Shown: piece after piece, positions 1 to 24,300 of the stretch | How the letters are laid out: the number at the start of each line of letters is the position of its first letter | Numbering within the stretch: position 1 is the stretch's first letter | Source: Batillaria attramentaria | Lineage: Eukaryota > Mollusca > Gastropoda > Batillariidae | Direction: 5' to 3' | NCBI GenBank assembly: GCA_018292915.2 | Contig: JACVVK020000216.1 | Coordinates: forward strand, 900,001-964,000 | DNA length: 64,000 nt | Notes under the pieces: generated by a model | Database searches by the model: none | What the model was told of the DNA's origin: nothing | The model's input: the letters and a program-made list of their open reading frames with translations, nothing else | Translations under genes and position numbers: made by a program

Positions 1-37
1 CTGTACTGTTTCCCGCTCGGATGGGTTGTATGCGGAA

Positions 38-890
38 GCGATTTGCGTCACTGTTAGTGTGTAGTTAGCCTCAGCTGAATACCACAGCCCACACACTTGC
101 AGTATTTAGGCGCTGTTGCAGTGGTCATTATATTATAACGAGACGAATGTTGCTTCGGAAGTGTCAACATAGACCAAACTCGCATCAGTTACAGGAATTT
201 GCGATACTTGCGTGTGTAGTTAGTCAGCAGTTGAAATCACAGACCACAAACTCGCGGTACTTGAGCGGCTGTTGCAGAGGAAATCAGTTGTTTTGTAGAG
301 AGACGAGTGGTGCTTCGAAAGTGATAACATGTACAGCGATTTGCGTCAGTCTTGTGTGTAGTGAGCAGCTGAAAGCCACTGACCATAAGCAGTACTTAAG
401 CGCTGCCGTAAACGTGACTATATTGTAAGGAGAGAGGGTGTTGCTCCAAAAGATCGTATACTGTGTACAGCGATTTGCATCATTCTTGTGTGTGGTTATA
501 TAGCACGGATCAAACTCACAGTCTCTAGTCGCTGCCGGCTGCAAATGTGGCATTATTGCAGAGGAGGGTTGCAACAAAAGCGATACCACAGACCAAACTC
601 GCTTCAGTCGAAGCGATTTGCGACACCTTTGTATGTACTTATTCAGCAGCTGAAACGCACTGACCAAACACACAGTATTTAGGAGCCGCTGCAGTCGTCA
701 CTACATTGGACGGACGCGGCGTGATGCTACATTCGTGATACCATGAACCAAACTCGCATCACTTACAGCATTTTTTTCAGTCATCACTCTCGTCTGTAGT
801 TATTTCGGTAGCAGCCGGAAACCTTGGACCAAGAGGAGCTGAACAGCATGATTAGTTTGTAAAGAGACGAGTGTTGCTACAAAAACGACG
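38..890. repeat. Degenerate ~145-bp tandem satellite, about six units
   Basis: The anchor GCGATTTGCGTCA or a close variant recurs near 38, 195, 336, 470, 613 and (decayed) 762, a spacing of 134-157 bp. A second anchor, AGAGACGAGTGTTGCT, recurs in the same register near 139, 299, 431, 559, 708 and 857. A third, CAGCTGAAA followed by CACTGACC, sits at fixed offsets between them. Units are very roughly 65-75% alike by eye, so this is an old array; its left part may continue beyond the window. Confidence 0.75.
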
Positions 891-1505
891 CCATTTTTGT
901 GACAGCATCTCACAACTAGGACGCAGCAAGCATGAAGAGGTTGTCTTCACGAGACTGGCAATACATGTGTTGTTGAATGGTGCAAAGTCGGGGTCCATCG
1001 GTGTTGACTGTGTATTCGGCAAATACAAGACAAAGCAACGCAAGAATACACTCATTCTTTTACCAAACAAGTCGACCGCTTGACTGATATTCTTCTCTGG
1101 GGGAATAAAATTAGCGGCTTCATAAACTTCCGTCAGCAAGACCCGTGTAATTTGCAAACGATTCAGATCCAAGTTCTCAGGAAGTGTACAGAGCTGTGCA
1201 CGTTGCCATACTCTACATTCGTGCATATAGAACCACACGCGGAAATTCTTCCATGCTGCAACATTATGTGTGTCATCATAAGAAACACCATCGTGGAGTT
1301 GGTCTGAATTTTGTGGCTGATTTATGTCAAGGCCATTTTCCCGTGAAGTGCGGCATGTGTCAGCCTGGTGAAACAAACACTGAATGTAGGAAGTATTGTT
1401 TCCTAGTTTTCCTGAACTGACGGGCATCAACAATTTAGTTGAAACTATACTTACTCTAGGTTCTCTGCTAAAGCAAGTATACTTTTCAAAAGCCGTTCTC
1501 TTCAT
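852..1505 (-). other. Unexplained 217-codon open frame
   Basis: An ATG-started frame of 217 codons runs through otherwise anonymous sequence and overlaps the last satellite unit. The translation shows no domain, signal peptide or low-complexity bias that I recognise, and there are shorter open frames on the other strand over the same bases. It is longer than most chance frames here. No splice or homology evidence supports it, so it is listed only because nothing else explains it. Confidence 0.12.
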
Positions 1506-1510
1506 CCGTA

Positions 1511-1672
1511 AGGAGTCGGGTGGCCTAAAACGTTACGCTTTGGACACGAATTCAGAAGGTCTCGGGCTCGAATCCCGTCGAGGCCAACATTTGTGCACGC
1601 TTTTTATCCAGAACCCGCATCTTTGAAATCACTCTCATTGTGGACGAAAAGGCGTTAAACCTCAAAATATCC
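1511..1672 (+). mobile_element. Diverged tRNA-like SINE, family A relative
   Basis: A tRNA-like head (GGAGTCGGGTGGCCTAAAAC, then the B-box-like GGGCTCGAATCCC) is followed by the family A body: ATTTGTGCACGCTTTTT, a CATCTTTGAAATCAC block, and GACGAAAAGGCGTTAAAC. It lies just upstream of the PHF24-like start codon at 1791, so it probably sits in that gene's promoter or 5' untranslated region. Confidence 0.5.
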
Positions 1673-1790
1673 GTACAAGCCCTGTCTCCATTTGCAGTTC
1701 ATCCACAGCTTAGACTGCCGACCCTAAACAAACCCACGCACATTCCCACCCTAAGACTGCCGCCTAGTCCCGCAGACAGATTTTCTAGCC

Positions 1791-12612
<10,822 letters not shown>

Positions 12613-12676
12613 CCGTGTGTTGTTTTGTATCTTTTAAAAGCCCATGCAAATGTAGCAATTTTACTTGAAATGTTTA

Positions 12677-12850
12677 GATCACTATTATGCAATCTGCAGC
12701 GGTTTTGGGCCTAGCGGGGAAGGCCCACGCCTTGCGTAATAGTGGCTTGAAGTGGCTCCTACTGGTGTGCAGTGGCTTCTTCCTTTTAACAAGTCTTATC
12801 ATACAGTGGGCTGGTACGGTGGTCGGGCTGGGGCTCTTGAGAGATACATA
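12677..12850 (+). repeat. Interspersed repeat family E
   Basis: The core GGCCCACGCCTTGCGTAATA, GTGGCTTGAAGTGGCTCCTA, CTGGTGTGCAGTGGCTTCTT and a TTAACAAGTC block recur at 23921-24085 (plus) and 39105-39285 (minus). It is about 160 bp, non-coding, and of unknown class. Confidence 0.7.
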
Positions 12851-14332
12851 CATATCGGTTAAAAGAAATTGTCACCTTCGGCTTTCTGCATGACTGCTCA
12901 GTGATAAATTCCTGTCACGGAGTATACAACTGCCGTCGTTGTAAACTGCCTTGGTCATTTCTCCGGGGATTGGGGAACTGGAAGCCTGGGAGTCTTCGTT
13001 AGTTTTCAGCTTACTGTATAACAGAGGCAACGTTGTGGTCTTGCAGCTACATATATAGTTCACCTCTCCTGTAGCCGACGTAGGGGTCTGTGTTCCCGGT
13101 GATTCGAAAATACAAGGGTCTTTGGGACCCTCTCTCCATATTTTTGAGGGTCCAAGGACTGAAAATTGTAAGGGGGCCATGGGTCTTTTGGTACAGAAGA
13201 CCCAAAAAACGTCTGAAAGCCAAAACCATATGATGTTAGCGCTGTGAGTGGCTTTCATGCGAGATTAAGCGCTAAACAAGTATTCATTATTATTATTATT
13301 GTTGTTTACAACAGCATTCAAGTAGGAGAGATGTATGTGAATTGTAGCGTGTCAGTCATAGCAGATCGGCCAGGCGAGGAACGCTTACCAAATATACCAA
13401 CTAACGCATTATGAGAGACCAAAAACATGCGTCACCTGTGACGTTCTGTTCTCACATTTGTGCGTCAAATGAAGAGTTTTGTGCTTACAAATACACACAC
13501 CTGTGCGTAATCGGGAACACTGAGAGGTCGTAATGTCAGCTCCTCTTTCAGAGCATCACGTCCCTCCATCCGTAAGATCCGGTTCAGCTCTCAAGTCTCA
13601 TACAAGCTCGTTGAATCGGAATCGACTCCCCCCCCCCCCCCCCCCCCCCCCGCGCCAATATGTTACAAAGTGCCAGCGATATTATCGTCCCCAAGTGAAA
13701 TGCACTGAAGTGTACTTTAGATAACATACATGACATGACTAGCTTTTGCCATGGTGTACATTAGTTCGTTTCCATCATTACATACGATATACATATATAT
13801 ATAATTTTTATTTGTTTTGTTGGTTTTCATATACCGTTTTCGCTTGTGTGTTTTCCCTCCACCTTGATTTACAATACTTACAATATTTGCTAACGGAATT
13901 CATCATTATGGTGCATTGTGAATAGCAGAAAACAAGACTGATGTATACATGCAAGTTGTTCCTCGTTCTTTAATAACTGAAGTCTGAAGTATTCAGATTG
14001 TTAAAAGTTGTTTTGCAGAGAATACTTATATACAAACAAGCAAATCCACAATTCCGTCAATTTGTTTGATTACAGTTAAAGATTGCATACCATGTACAAT
14101 TGCAATTGGAAGAAAAGGAACATGCTACAAAGACTGCGAACTTCATGAATGAAGAAATCAAAGTGACCAAACACTAACATGAATACCAATGCTGACTTCG
14201 AGTGTACATTTGAATGTACATGGATGTGACATTGGGGCAGACCAACCACTGTCAGAAATACGTGAAGCAGTCTGCATACATCTACACAAGTTTACAGAAG
14301 GCACCTTCCATTTTAGCATAATTTATTTATAA

Positions 14333-14445
14333 ACACACACATACACACACAAAACAAAGATTGATCAGTTGATCATTCTCTCTCTCTCACACACACACAC
14401 ACTACATGAAAAAAGATTGATTGTTCATTCACTTGGCCACACACA

Positions 14446-14491
<46 letters not shown>

Positions 14492-14693
14492 TAAACACAC
14501 TTCATGAAAAAACATTGACTGGTCGCTTGGTACAGTACTCTCTCTCCCTCCCCCCCTCTCTCTCTCACACACACACACACACAATTAAACACACTTCATG
14601 AAAAAACATTGACTGGTCGCTTGGTACAGTACTCTCTCTCTCTCTCTCTCCCTCTCTCTCTCTCTCACACACACACTCACACACACACAAAAT
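14333..14693. repeat. CA/CT field with a triplicated ~100-bp unit
   Basis: CT runs passing into CA runs occur three times, each associated with TTCATGAAAAAACATTGACT followed by GGTCGCTTGGTACAGTACTC or a related sequence. It is a local tandem triplication anchored on the microsatellite, probably in the SASS6 3' untranslated region. Confidence 0.8.
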
Positions 14694-14819
14694 GGTCAGT
14701 TCTTGTGACTAGTGCGAGATGAAAACAGATGGAGCCCTCAAGCGTCAGACAGAAATGCCCCAATCGCTATTGCTGGTTCTAAGCAGTGTCATCTGTGTGT
14801 GACCAGTCTCTGGTACTCT

Positions 14820-15193
14820 GGGGCCTGAAGCATGAAAAGAAACTAGGCCAGTCTGAGACTTAGCTTGAGTCTCAGACATTATCATGTCAGGACTATCATC
14901 AGCGTGCGTTTCCAGTTGGTCCCTGAAATAGTCACAGACTTGCCCTCAGTCTCATGACACACGGGAGATGGTTTTGTTCCGACAAAAATGGAAGCCAGCT
15001 CAAAACTTGTTCTGGCAGAATTAGCTAAGGCATGCTGTAGCCACATGTCACGCAAGAAGCACAGGAAAACGTCTGCTGTTCGTTTGGTCTAAAAACACTC
15101 TCATGTGACATCAGGCTTAGACTCCGTTTTTGCATCTCTTATTAATCTCTTAGCCTCAGCTTAGTCAAGCCAGTGTCTCTTCATGAATCACGC
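14820..15193. mobile_element. Candidate MITE with ~30-bp imperfect TIRs
   Basis: The left end GGGGCCTGAAGCATGAAAAG continues AAACTAGGCC. The reverse complement of the right end reads GGGGCGTGATTCATGAAGAG then ACACTGGCTT. The interior has repeated GTCTGAGACTTAG-like blocks also seen in the element at 63332-63546, so the two may belong to one family. It is about 374 bp with no coding capacity. Confidence 0.6.
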
Positions 15194-15391
15194 CCCTGCT
15201 CTCAATGTGTCGTGCGTGCACGCACTGTTTCATACATGTACAATAACTAAACTTACCTCACTTCACACTGGTACTATTACTCATGAAATAATCCACGCAA
15301 GTCACGTGTAACCCATCTACCCCGCACGAACACCGTGAACACAACAAATGGCTCCATACACTGATACAGCAAAAACATCTGGCCAGCACTA

Positions 15392-18300
15392 TCAAGAAGC
15401 TTTGCTCTGTCCTGGAAAGTACGCCGAGGCAAGAGGCGGCTGTGAGGTCTTGGGAACGATCATCTGCTGACTTAATCGCACGGACGCCATCGGGGCATGA
15501 GCGGCTGACGATTGTGACGAAGCTGGCAGCGATGTAGGATGTGATGATGATGTTATTGGTGGCGGGGCTGCGGGAGGTGAGTGGCTGTGGTTAAGAAGTC
15601 CGCGGACGGGGATCGCGTCCTCTCTTTTCTGGAAATACTTTGGGTCCAAGGGTGGGTCACTGAAGAGGACAAAAAACAACATTAACATGGACGGACAGCT
15701 CACAATCGCTTTTTGTGAACAAAACTTGCTCTGCTATATGCAGGCACTCGGTTGCAGGCTGGGGAATTGATGGAAAAAAAACCTGAAACCCAGGCCGGGG
15801 TGCAGAGGCAGCGCCCTGCTGGGGGACCACAGGGGCAACCCTTCACTGCAGAGAGCAAATTTTAGCATTTTTAAAGGCAGTTACTGATGTAGTAGCGTCT
15901 CCTGGCACCCAAAAGTAAAACACTGCCTTGGTACCGACAAACAAGTCTTCAAAAATGAAGTTAAACTGTCCCAAAAGGCATCACATGTATCATGATGCAC
16001 TACTGTGTGTACAACCTTTTTCTCCCCTCCTTTTCTTTGGCTAAAACTTTGATGGGGGGGGGGGGGGGGGGGGGGCTGAAAGGATAGGAAATTTGGCTGA
16101 AAATTGCCAAGTGACTGAGAACTCCCCAGCCTGGGAAAATACAGGAGAAGCGCACAATACGTGTTATCTGCACTATGCACAACAGTTACATATCAAAATT
16201 CCACAACAATCAAATACAGGTCTTTTCCCAGAAAAACACATACACTACTTCCCCAACAGCAAAATCCAAAAAGATTACAGTAAAAAAAACTGTTTTCTTT
16301 GTTCTCTTTCTAATAAAATACATGTATATCCAGGAAGTGAGGGGCTTACTTTTCTTTATCAGCTGAATGGCCTGAGGCAGGAGAGCCGTGGTTGCTGCCA
16401 GTGCCGTGGGGTCGAATCTCCTCTGGTATGGGCGGCGGAGGTCCGCTTCTCACTGAAGCAGGCACAGGGAGAGCACTCTTCCGTGTGTTTCCCTGATTTG
16501 GGTTGTACTGCACCTGTGATGTTGGTGATGCCAGTCTCAGTATAACGATTAATCAAATGTCTCATCACCTAGAACGTAACACTCACTAATATCTTGTTTT
16601 CTGCCCTGTTACAGACATACATGTACTTTCAGACATTTCTGAATTTTACATTTAAACAAAAAAAAAAACTAAAAAAGTGAGTGGTAACCAATGAAACATC
16701 TCAGTAATGTTTTGGGGTATTTTTTCTCTCCATTAACCTGGTTGGTAAATATACTACAGTTTATCCTGCATTTGATAGACCTTAAAGTTGAACTTTTCAC
16801 GGACCTTCCTAATGCATATTCAGTTTCAAAATGTAATAAAATGACACACACATCCTATTGGCATATATAAAAACTCTCTGAAAATGTTCTTACAAAAATA
16901 ACAGACCTCTCAAACTAACCTGTGGTGGTCTGTATTGCTGGGGGGCAGGGTGGGGTACTGTTACCCCTGGATACATTCCGTTTCTGGGGTGACTGTCATT
17001 GCGGGAGGCGGCAGAACCGTAACTAGAAGTGCTGTAGTTATGCTGCAAGGGAAACAGAAACCTCAATTAGTGACGTGCAAGTCTTGTCGCCGACTGCTCA
17101 CAAGTAAAAGAATTGAAACTGCACCGCTTTCTCACAAGTTATGTTAAACAAAATGATAACTGACTTCCAAATGGGAACCCTTTTATTAAAAAATCTTTGT
17201 ATTTGTTGTCTGTTGTCTTTTGGTTTGTTTTGTTTTCGGTAGGTGATTGTGGGTATTTGTTCTTTTCTTTTTTTCCTTTCTTGGGGGTGGGGGCGGGTGG
17301 GGGTGAATGTGTGTTGTTTTTTGCTGCCCCAACTCTTCTCCAGATCCAGTGGTACTCCTCCCATGTCATGGGTGGAATCCAACAAGAGACTCAGAAGCTC
17401 TAGCATTTTTTTTTTATTTTTTTTTTACACATAATGATGAGGATGAGAGTGATAATGTGACCCTGCTATGGAGGTCCACGTACATCTATGTATTATCACA
17501 AAGTGAACCCAGTGTTCCGTGTTCTGCACTAGTAATGAAAATCCTTTTGCCACCTACCATGCCTGCGCTTGCTGGCCGCAAGTTCGAAGTTGTAGACGGC
17601 ATTTCAAATGGACCAACACGCTGGCTGATCAGCTGCTGTTCGTTGATCTGTTTGTTCAACCACTGGATGACTGAAACAGGAAATAACACGCTCATGACTG
17701 ACACAAACAAGCAAACTTTCATCCTAATCTTTAATAATAATAATAATGATGAGTATTGTATAGGCGCTTTACTCAATTTCATGAATTGGCTCAAAGCGCC
17801 GCGAACTGAACCCAACACGCACGCTCACATGAATCACACGCATTCTCTCACACACTGGACATAAACACATTACAATCACGTGGTGCGAAAGGTCAGCTCG
17901 GCAATTTAAATTTCCGAATTTAGAATTGCATTTATGTTTCAAATTTGGTGGGCTGAACATTTCCAAAGCAGAGGGGGAGGAAGCCGGAGTACCCGGAGAG
18001 AACCCCCGATGAACGGCCCGAATGAACGGTGCCACATTCGAGAAGGAAAAATTCTTTGCCCCGAGTGGGACTCGAACCCCTAACCTCTCGCATTGGTGAC
18101 AAGTCTCTTAACCACTAGACCACCGACCGCCAACCACATGGATGACAATGACATTTTGAAAAGATTATAACCCAGGCAAAGGTGCAGAAGCTGTGCCCAC
18201 CACCATCCACAACAGATACTGTAACAGAAGTGAGGTGGCGTATTTCTAGCGTAAGGTGCTCACCATTTTCATTTGTCTTGAGTAGTTTGCGACACTCTTC

Positions 18301-21300
18301 CAGTTTCTGTGTTGTTGTCTCAAGATTTTCACCGAGTGATTTGCACTGAGATAAAAAAAAAAAACACCCAGATTAATTTTGTCATTAATAAACATCTCTG
18401 ATCTCGCCATCGTCAGTATACATATTTTGCAGCATATAGACAATTCTTTTGTCAAAGGGAGAGTACTACAAGTCTCCGGACACACTATGCTTTGCATATA
18501 CGGTGTGACAAGCGCTCTTAGCAGTCATCCCATAATCCGAAACTTGTTGCTCGCTGATTTTGCCAATCTGGAAATTTTATTTTTGAAAGTTCTCAATCCG
18601 GAAAATTTAATTTTTGAAAGCTCGCATTCCCGGGATCTGGAGTGTTCAGGAAAACTGGCATCCCTGCCATTTTGATTATATAAAATTATGCATTGACTGA
18701 CTGAGGCTACAGTGGCTATATGGTTTACATGTAAAACACAAGCTACTTCTGAATATATTTAGAAGTTTTGATGAGACTTTGACCTGATTTAGCAGACACT
18801 CCCAGTCCCACACATCGCCATACTACACACTTCTCTTGTGTAAAGCCGGCTCTTAACTGGGCACTGCGGAGCGCCACAGTGCTGTCCACAGTTGTGATTT
18901 TGGGGGTTTGCATCATCACAGCAACCTGGATTTCAAATAGCCACAACTGTGACTGTGGTTTCCACAACTGATTCTGACTGGCTGTACTATGTCACTCAGC
19001 GCACAAACATGGCGGAGAGTGCATCTTCAATCGGTTTGTCACCGAGCACAGCTGTGTTCAGTTTTGTAGTTAGTAGACACACCGAGCGCGACTGTGATGT
19101 GCACATGTGTTTCGTGTGCTGTGCCCAAAAAGTTAAGAGCAGGCTTAAAAGGTCTTCACTGACCTCGTCAACTTTGTGTTTGAGCAAATCTTTGGTGGTG
19201 GCCAGGTCCTGCCTGAGTGACTCTAGCTCCTTGTCTTTCTCACCCAACAGTCGCTCCTGCTCTGTCGCAATCTGCGTTCGCAGCTTCACCTGCAAGTGCC
19301 AGTTACATCGTTACCTCACACCAAGACATTTCTTAAAATGACGTTCCAAAACTAACAAGAAATAGCAGTTACTGCCATGCATGTTGTGTTATTCACTTCT
19401 TTACTGTCCTGCCCATGATGCTCTATGACGTCAAACCTGGCCAGAGGGCGCAGAGCTACAGATGCAGCTCTAGGGTGGTTATGACCTGGCGAAGACTGTG
19501 GGATTTGTCACGGCAGCTGGGCTGCAGAGCTGACGCAACCAGTCGAATCAACCACAGAAGAATTCTTTTTTTCTTTTTCTTTTTTCTCTCTACTTTATTA
19601 TCCCTTTTGGGAAATTTAGGCTGCTTCCCCCAGGGGAAGCGTGTTGCCGCGGTGCAGCGCCACCCAATACAGATGCAGCTCTAGGGTAGTCGTCATGACC
19701 TGGAGAAGACTGTGGGATTCGTCATGGCGGCTGGGCTGCAGATCTGACGCAACCAGCCGAATCAACCACAGAAGAATTCTTTTTTCTTTTTTCTACTTTA
19801 TTATCCCTTTCGGGAAATGTGGGCTGCTTCCCCCGGGGGAAGCACGTTGCCACGGTGCAACGCAGCTTACCGCAGCAGTCCTGAAACTGAATTGGCCCTC
19901 GAAATCGGAATGCAAGTAACGCCGAAGAAAATGTATAAAAAGTATACAGCTATTGCAAGTGTAAAATGTCCCCCTGGCTGTTGATCACTCACCTTGGAGT
20001 GGTAGTTCTTGATTTCCCCCTGAAGTTTCTTGATGATTTCGTTCCCCTTCTTCAGCTCTTCTGCCATGGCCTTGACCTTGTTCTCTAGCTTGCTGACTTC
20101 TTTCAGTCGCTTTTCAAGGTCATCACCAACCTTGCGCTGAAAAGGGAAGGAAATGTTTCCCGAATACGAGAGAATAATAGAAAAGTTTGGAAAAACCTTA
20201 TAAACTTTTACACGTCACTTTTTAAAAATTAAAAATGACAACAACAAAAAAACAAAAAAAAGGAATAAAAAGGCACTGACCTTTGCATCCTGTTCCGCAT
20301 GGAGGAGATCATTGGACCGTGTCAGTAGCTGTTCCTTGTCTTTAACCTCTTGTTCCAGGACAGCGATGCGTGTCTGCAGCTGGCCGATTAACTGAAACAG
20401 GCAACAGTTCTTTAGTCTACCCATTTACTGAAATACTTGGGGCGAGCGGTGGTCTAACAGGTAGCGCGTCGGATTTAGCTGCTGCGCTACTGAACGGCCG
20501 TCACCAATGTCATGGCGATGAGGTTCAAGCCCAGGTCGAGCTTGTGATATGTGATACCAGTTTTTCCTGGCTTCCAGGCTGCCCCCAGCAAAATTGTTGT
20601 AAAAAATAAAAGATAGGTATTGGGTGGCGCTGCACCGCGATGACGCCCTTCCCCCTCCCCCCTCAGAGACGGGGGCCTTATAAGTATGACATATTATTAT
20701 GTTTCTCGAAAGGGACAAGCAAGCAGTACCCCCCCCCCCCCAAAAAAAAAAAAAAAAAAAAAATTGTACACCCATGATATGAGTAACACCAACAAAGAGG
20801 TTCAACATATTCATGAAATACCAACCTTCCAATCCCAAAAACGTGAAAATTCATACGCTTCAAGCGTTCAGAGGCTGCCAGTCGATGCCAAAGAACTGGT
20901 TAGTTTCAGAGGCTTTTCTGTCCTCAACATGCATGCAGCAAAGACTCTCAAACCATGTGCATCACCCATTACGCGCTTTACAAACAAAGTGGTATCAACA
21001 TCTTCAAATCACAATTTCTACCTTTTCTCTCTCATGCGCTTCTGAGTCCATCGAAGTGTTGTGCTTTCTGAGAGAAGTGACATCTTGCTTCGCACGAGCC
21101 GCCTCCTCTTCAGCGACACTCAGCTTGGCTTTCAGCTCACGGATCTGACCCTCAGCCTTGTACTTCTTGTCCGTCAGTTCCTAACGAGAGGACGAAAACA
21201 GATGTGAAGAGACCAATTTTGATGACAGTGTTACTTAGAATATACTGAGAATGAAAGTGAAAGATCATCACTGCACAGCTACATCCTAGCAGGATGGTGA

Positions 21301-24300
21301 AGAACTCTGCACCTTGTTAGCAGTCTCCAGTTCATAGAGCCGTCCCTCCATCTGCTTGACAATCTTGGTGTGTGCTTGCTCCAGCTCTCGTCTGTCACGC
21401 TCCAGTCGCTGTTGTAAGCCACTCTGAAGCTGTAAACCCATCAAATTTAACTCTCTCAGTCAGACTCTCATTGTCTCATACTGACACACAAAAGTGTATT
21501 TTGATAAAAGTGTAAATACTCCCCATGAAGACGAACACACAAAATCTACAGCCAAGACTGCAGTAGTATTTAAAAAACAAAAAACAAAAAAAAACTAATT
21601 AGATAAAACTGTAAAACTCTCCATTAAATACTACGCTTTCGTGCAGGTACAGGTACACCACTCTGTATTTGACAGCGCCAAGTCGGAGCGTCAGAAACAA
21701 ACCTGAAGCGCCTTTTCTTTTTCCACGGCCATTTCTTCCTTGTGTCGTGCCTTCACATCCCCCATGCGAGCATTCCACTCCGTCTTCAGCGACTCTAGTT
21801 CTGCTGCTTTTGATGACAGAGACTGCAAATTATGAAATAAAAAACAAAACAACATCAGTGCATCTATCCTGAAAAGCAGTATGATGATGAACCCCTGTCC
21901 CTCACATGCTCACAAAGTCACTCATACTTTTACCAGAAGGGAAAAAAATGCCAACAATTAACAGCTATGTAGTCAGATCAATCACCAGATCTAACGGATT
22001 TGGAGTGTACTGGCCAGAAACACAGTTAGTAAAAGTTTAATTATTTATCACGCAGATCATGATGTATTTTACGTTCATCAACATTTCTGGGTGGCCGAAT
22101 GGTAGAGCGTTGGACTTCTAATGCTTGGGTTGTGAGTTCGTATCCCGGTTGGGGCCAAATATTTGTGCTGGCTTTTTCATTGTTGCCCCGTCTTTGATAT
22201 CACCCGTATGTGGTGGAAAAAGATGTTAAACCCCCCAAAAACCCACCCACCCTCATCAACATTTCTAATCTGCACACTGCAGTCCTTTCTTGACAAACAT
22301 ACACAGGGTGGAGATTTTTTGTAAGGAAAACTAAAAGGCTCCCATAAACACTAAAACAGATTGATGTCTTCCTGGAACTCACGTGGACCTCAAGAAGACA
22401 GCAAAAGCAACTCACATCTTGTGTCTGTTTGAGGCGCTGTGAGAGGTCCATGCTAGTATGCTCCAGTTTCTGCTGCAGTAAACTGTTGGTGTCCTTCAGG
22501 GGAAAAGATAGAGAAAGGTTACTACTACTAGCTATTTTTATAATAATAATAATATGGGTACTTAAGGGACGCCCTCCCTCTCACAGGAGCTCAGGGCGCC
22601 TTTTAATCAACACACACTCACTCACCCAGAAACACACGCAACATGCCTCCACACATACGGTTAACTACAAACACATCATGTGCAGCATCATACACGGGCT
22701 GCCCCTGGCTTACACACACACACACACACACAACAAGCAAGATGATGATGTGGCAACAGTTATTGGTTGAAGGCTGTGAACAATTAACTGGTGTGAGAAC
22801 ACAAAGAAGTGGGTTTGGAGGGCGGGGATGGAGGGCAACTGGTCATGCAAAGGGATTGCCATGATGAAGTGTAGGTGATTGTTTTATTTCTAATTGTATT
22901 ATCTATACCAGTAAAACGCAACCCACTTTCACTAGTTTCAGAACACCCGATCCAGAAATTGTCCTGCAGTCTGAAAGTTTATGTACCTAGCAAACCTAGC
23001 AGCCTGTTACCATCACCACTACCAGTTCAGAGACTGTTATCACATGACAAGATATATTTAATTTTGTACAAAATATCCAGTTCATTTCTGTCATAACGTT
23101 CTTTACCTACGTGGATTAACAGTCAAAAAATAACACACACAGTCATGCACAGATAATGTACTTAGTTTCTTTTTGCTATAAGCAGCACGGCCTGACATGA
23201 CAGTGACTGATACCTTTAACTGTTTGAGGCAGTCAGCCAGGTACTTCTTGATGTCTGAATCAGAGCCCGGGACAAACTTCAGAGATAGGTGAATGAGATG
23301 CTTGAAAGGGTTGGTTTCCACAACATTCAGCACACCTGTCGTCCTCTCTCCATTCAGTGAGCCATTGGAAACGAAGTGCAGGACAAACCTAGGGACAGCA
23401 AGAAAAAGAACCATCAGGTGTGATGCTGTAAGGATCTCCATTCTACACTTAAACACTAACAACTATAACAACAGACTTTCATCATTCTTAAAAGCTATGC
23501 AAAAATCACAATTTTACTTGGAATCTTCAGATTTCTAGAAGCAACTTCACCACTTCACCACGGGTGAGCGGTGGTCTAATAGGTAGAATATCGGATTTAG
23601 CCGCTGCACTACTGAACAGCCATCACTAATGTCATGGTGATGGAGCGTGGGTTCGAGCCCAGGTGGAGCTTGTGATATGTGATACCGGTTTTTCCTGGCT
23701 GCCGGGCTGCTCATCGGGGGTTTCTCTCCAGGTTATCCGGATTTCCTCCCCCAGCAAAATTGCAAAATTGTTTAAAAATAAAAAGAAAACAAAAAGGATA
23801 GGTATTAGGTGGCGCTGCACCGTGGCGACGCACTTCCCCTGGGGGAAGCAGCCCGAATTTCCCGAAAGGGACAATAAAGTACAGTGTAGTAAAAAATAAA
23901 AAAAATAAAAATAAAACAAATTATGCATCTGCAGTGGTCTTGGGCCTAGCTTCGCAGGCCCATGCCTTGCGTTATAGTGGCTTGAAGTGGTTCCTACTGG
24001 TGTGCATGCAGTGGCTTGTTCTTTTTAACCAGTCATAGAATGTAGTGGGCAGGGTGTGGTCAGGCTCAAGCTCTTAAGAGATAAGTGGTCGAGTGAAACA
24101 ATAGACTGTGAACAAGATCTGGGCAGAACAACTGCTGTCAAAATAAAGAAAGAAATAAAGATAAATGAAAGAAAAGACTGACTTCGGGGAATCACGGTGC
24201 TCCTCCTGAAGACACATCTCCAACAGGTCAATGAACTTTTGAGGGAAGGCACCAAAATCAACCAGCAGTCCCTGTTGAGACTTTAGACTGAAATTGAAAG

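Larger units (their letters stand above)
12613..15391. other. Intergenic region between the convergent PHF24-like and SASS6 genes
   Basis: The two genes converge here, so both 3' untranslated regions should lie in this stretch. It contains a family E repeat (12677), a decayed SINE tail (13240-13305), a poly-C run (13627-13652), a CA/CT repeat field (14333-14693) and a TIR element (14820-15193). For SASS6, the minus-strand AATAAA at 14322-14327 is a reasonable polyadenylation signal about 1.07 kb after the stop. I saw no convincing signal for the PHF24-like gene and no further exon. Confidence 0.6.
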
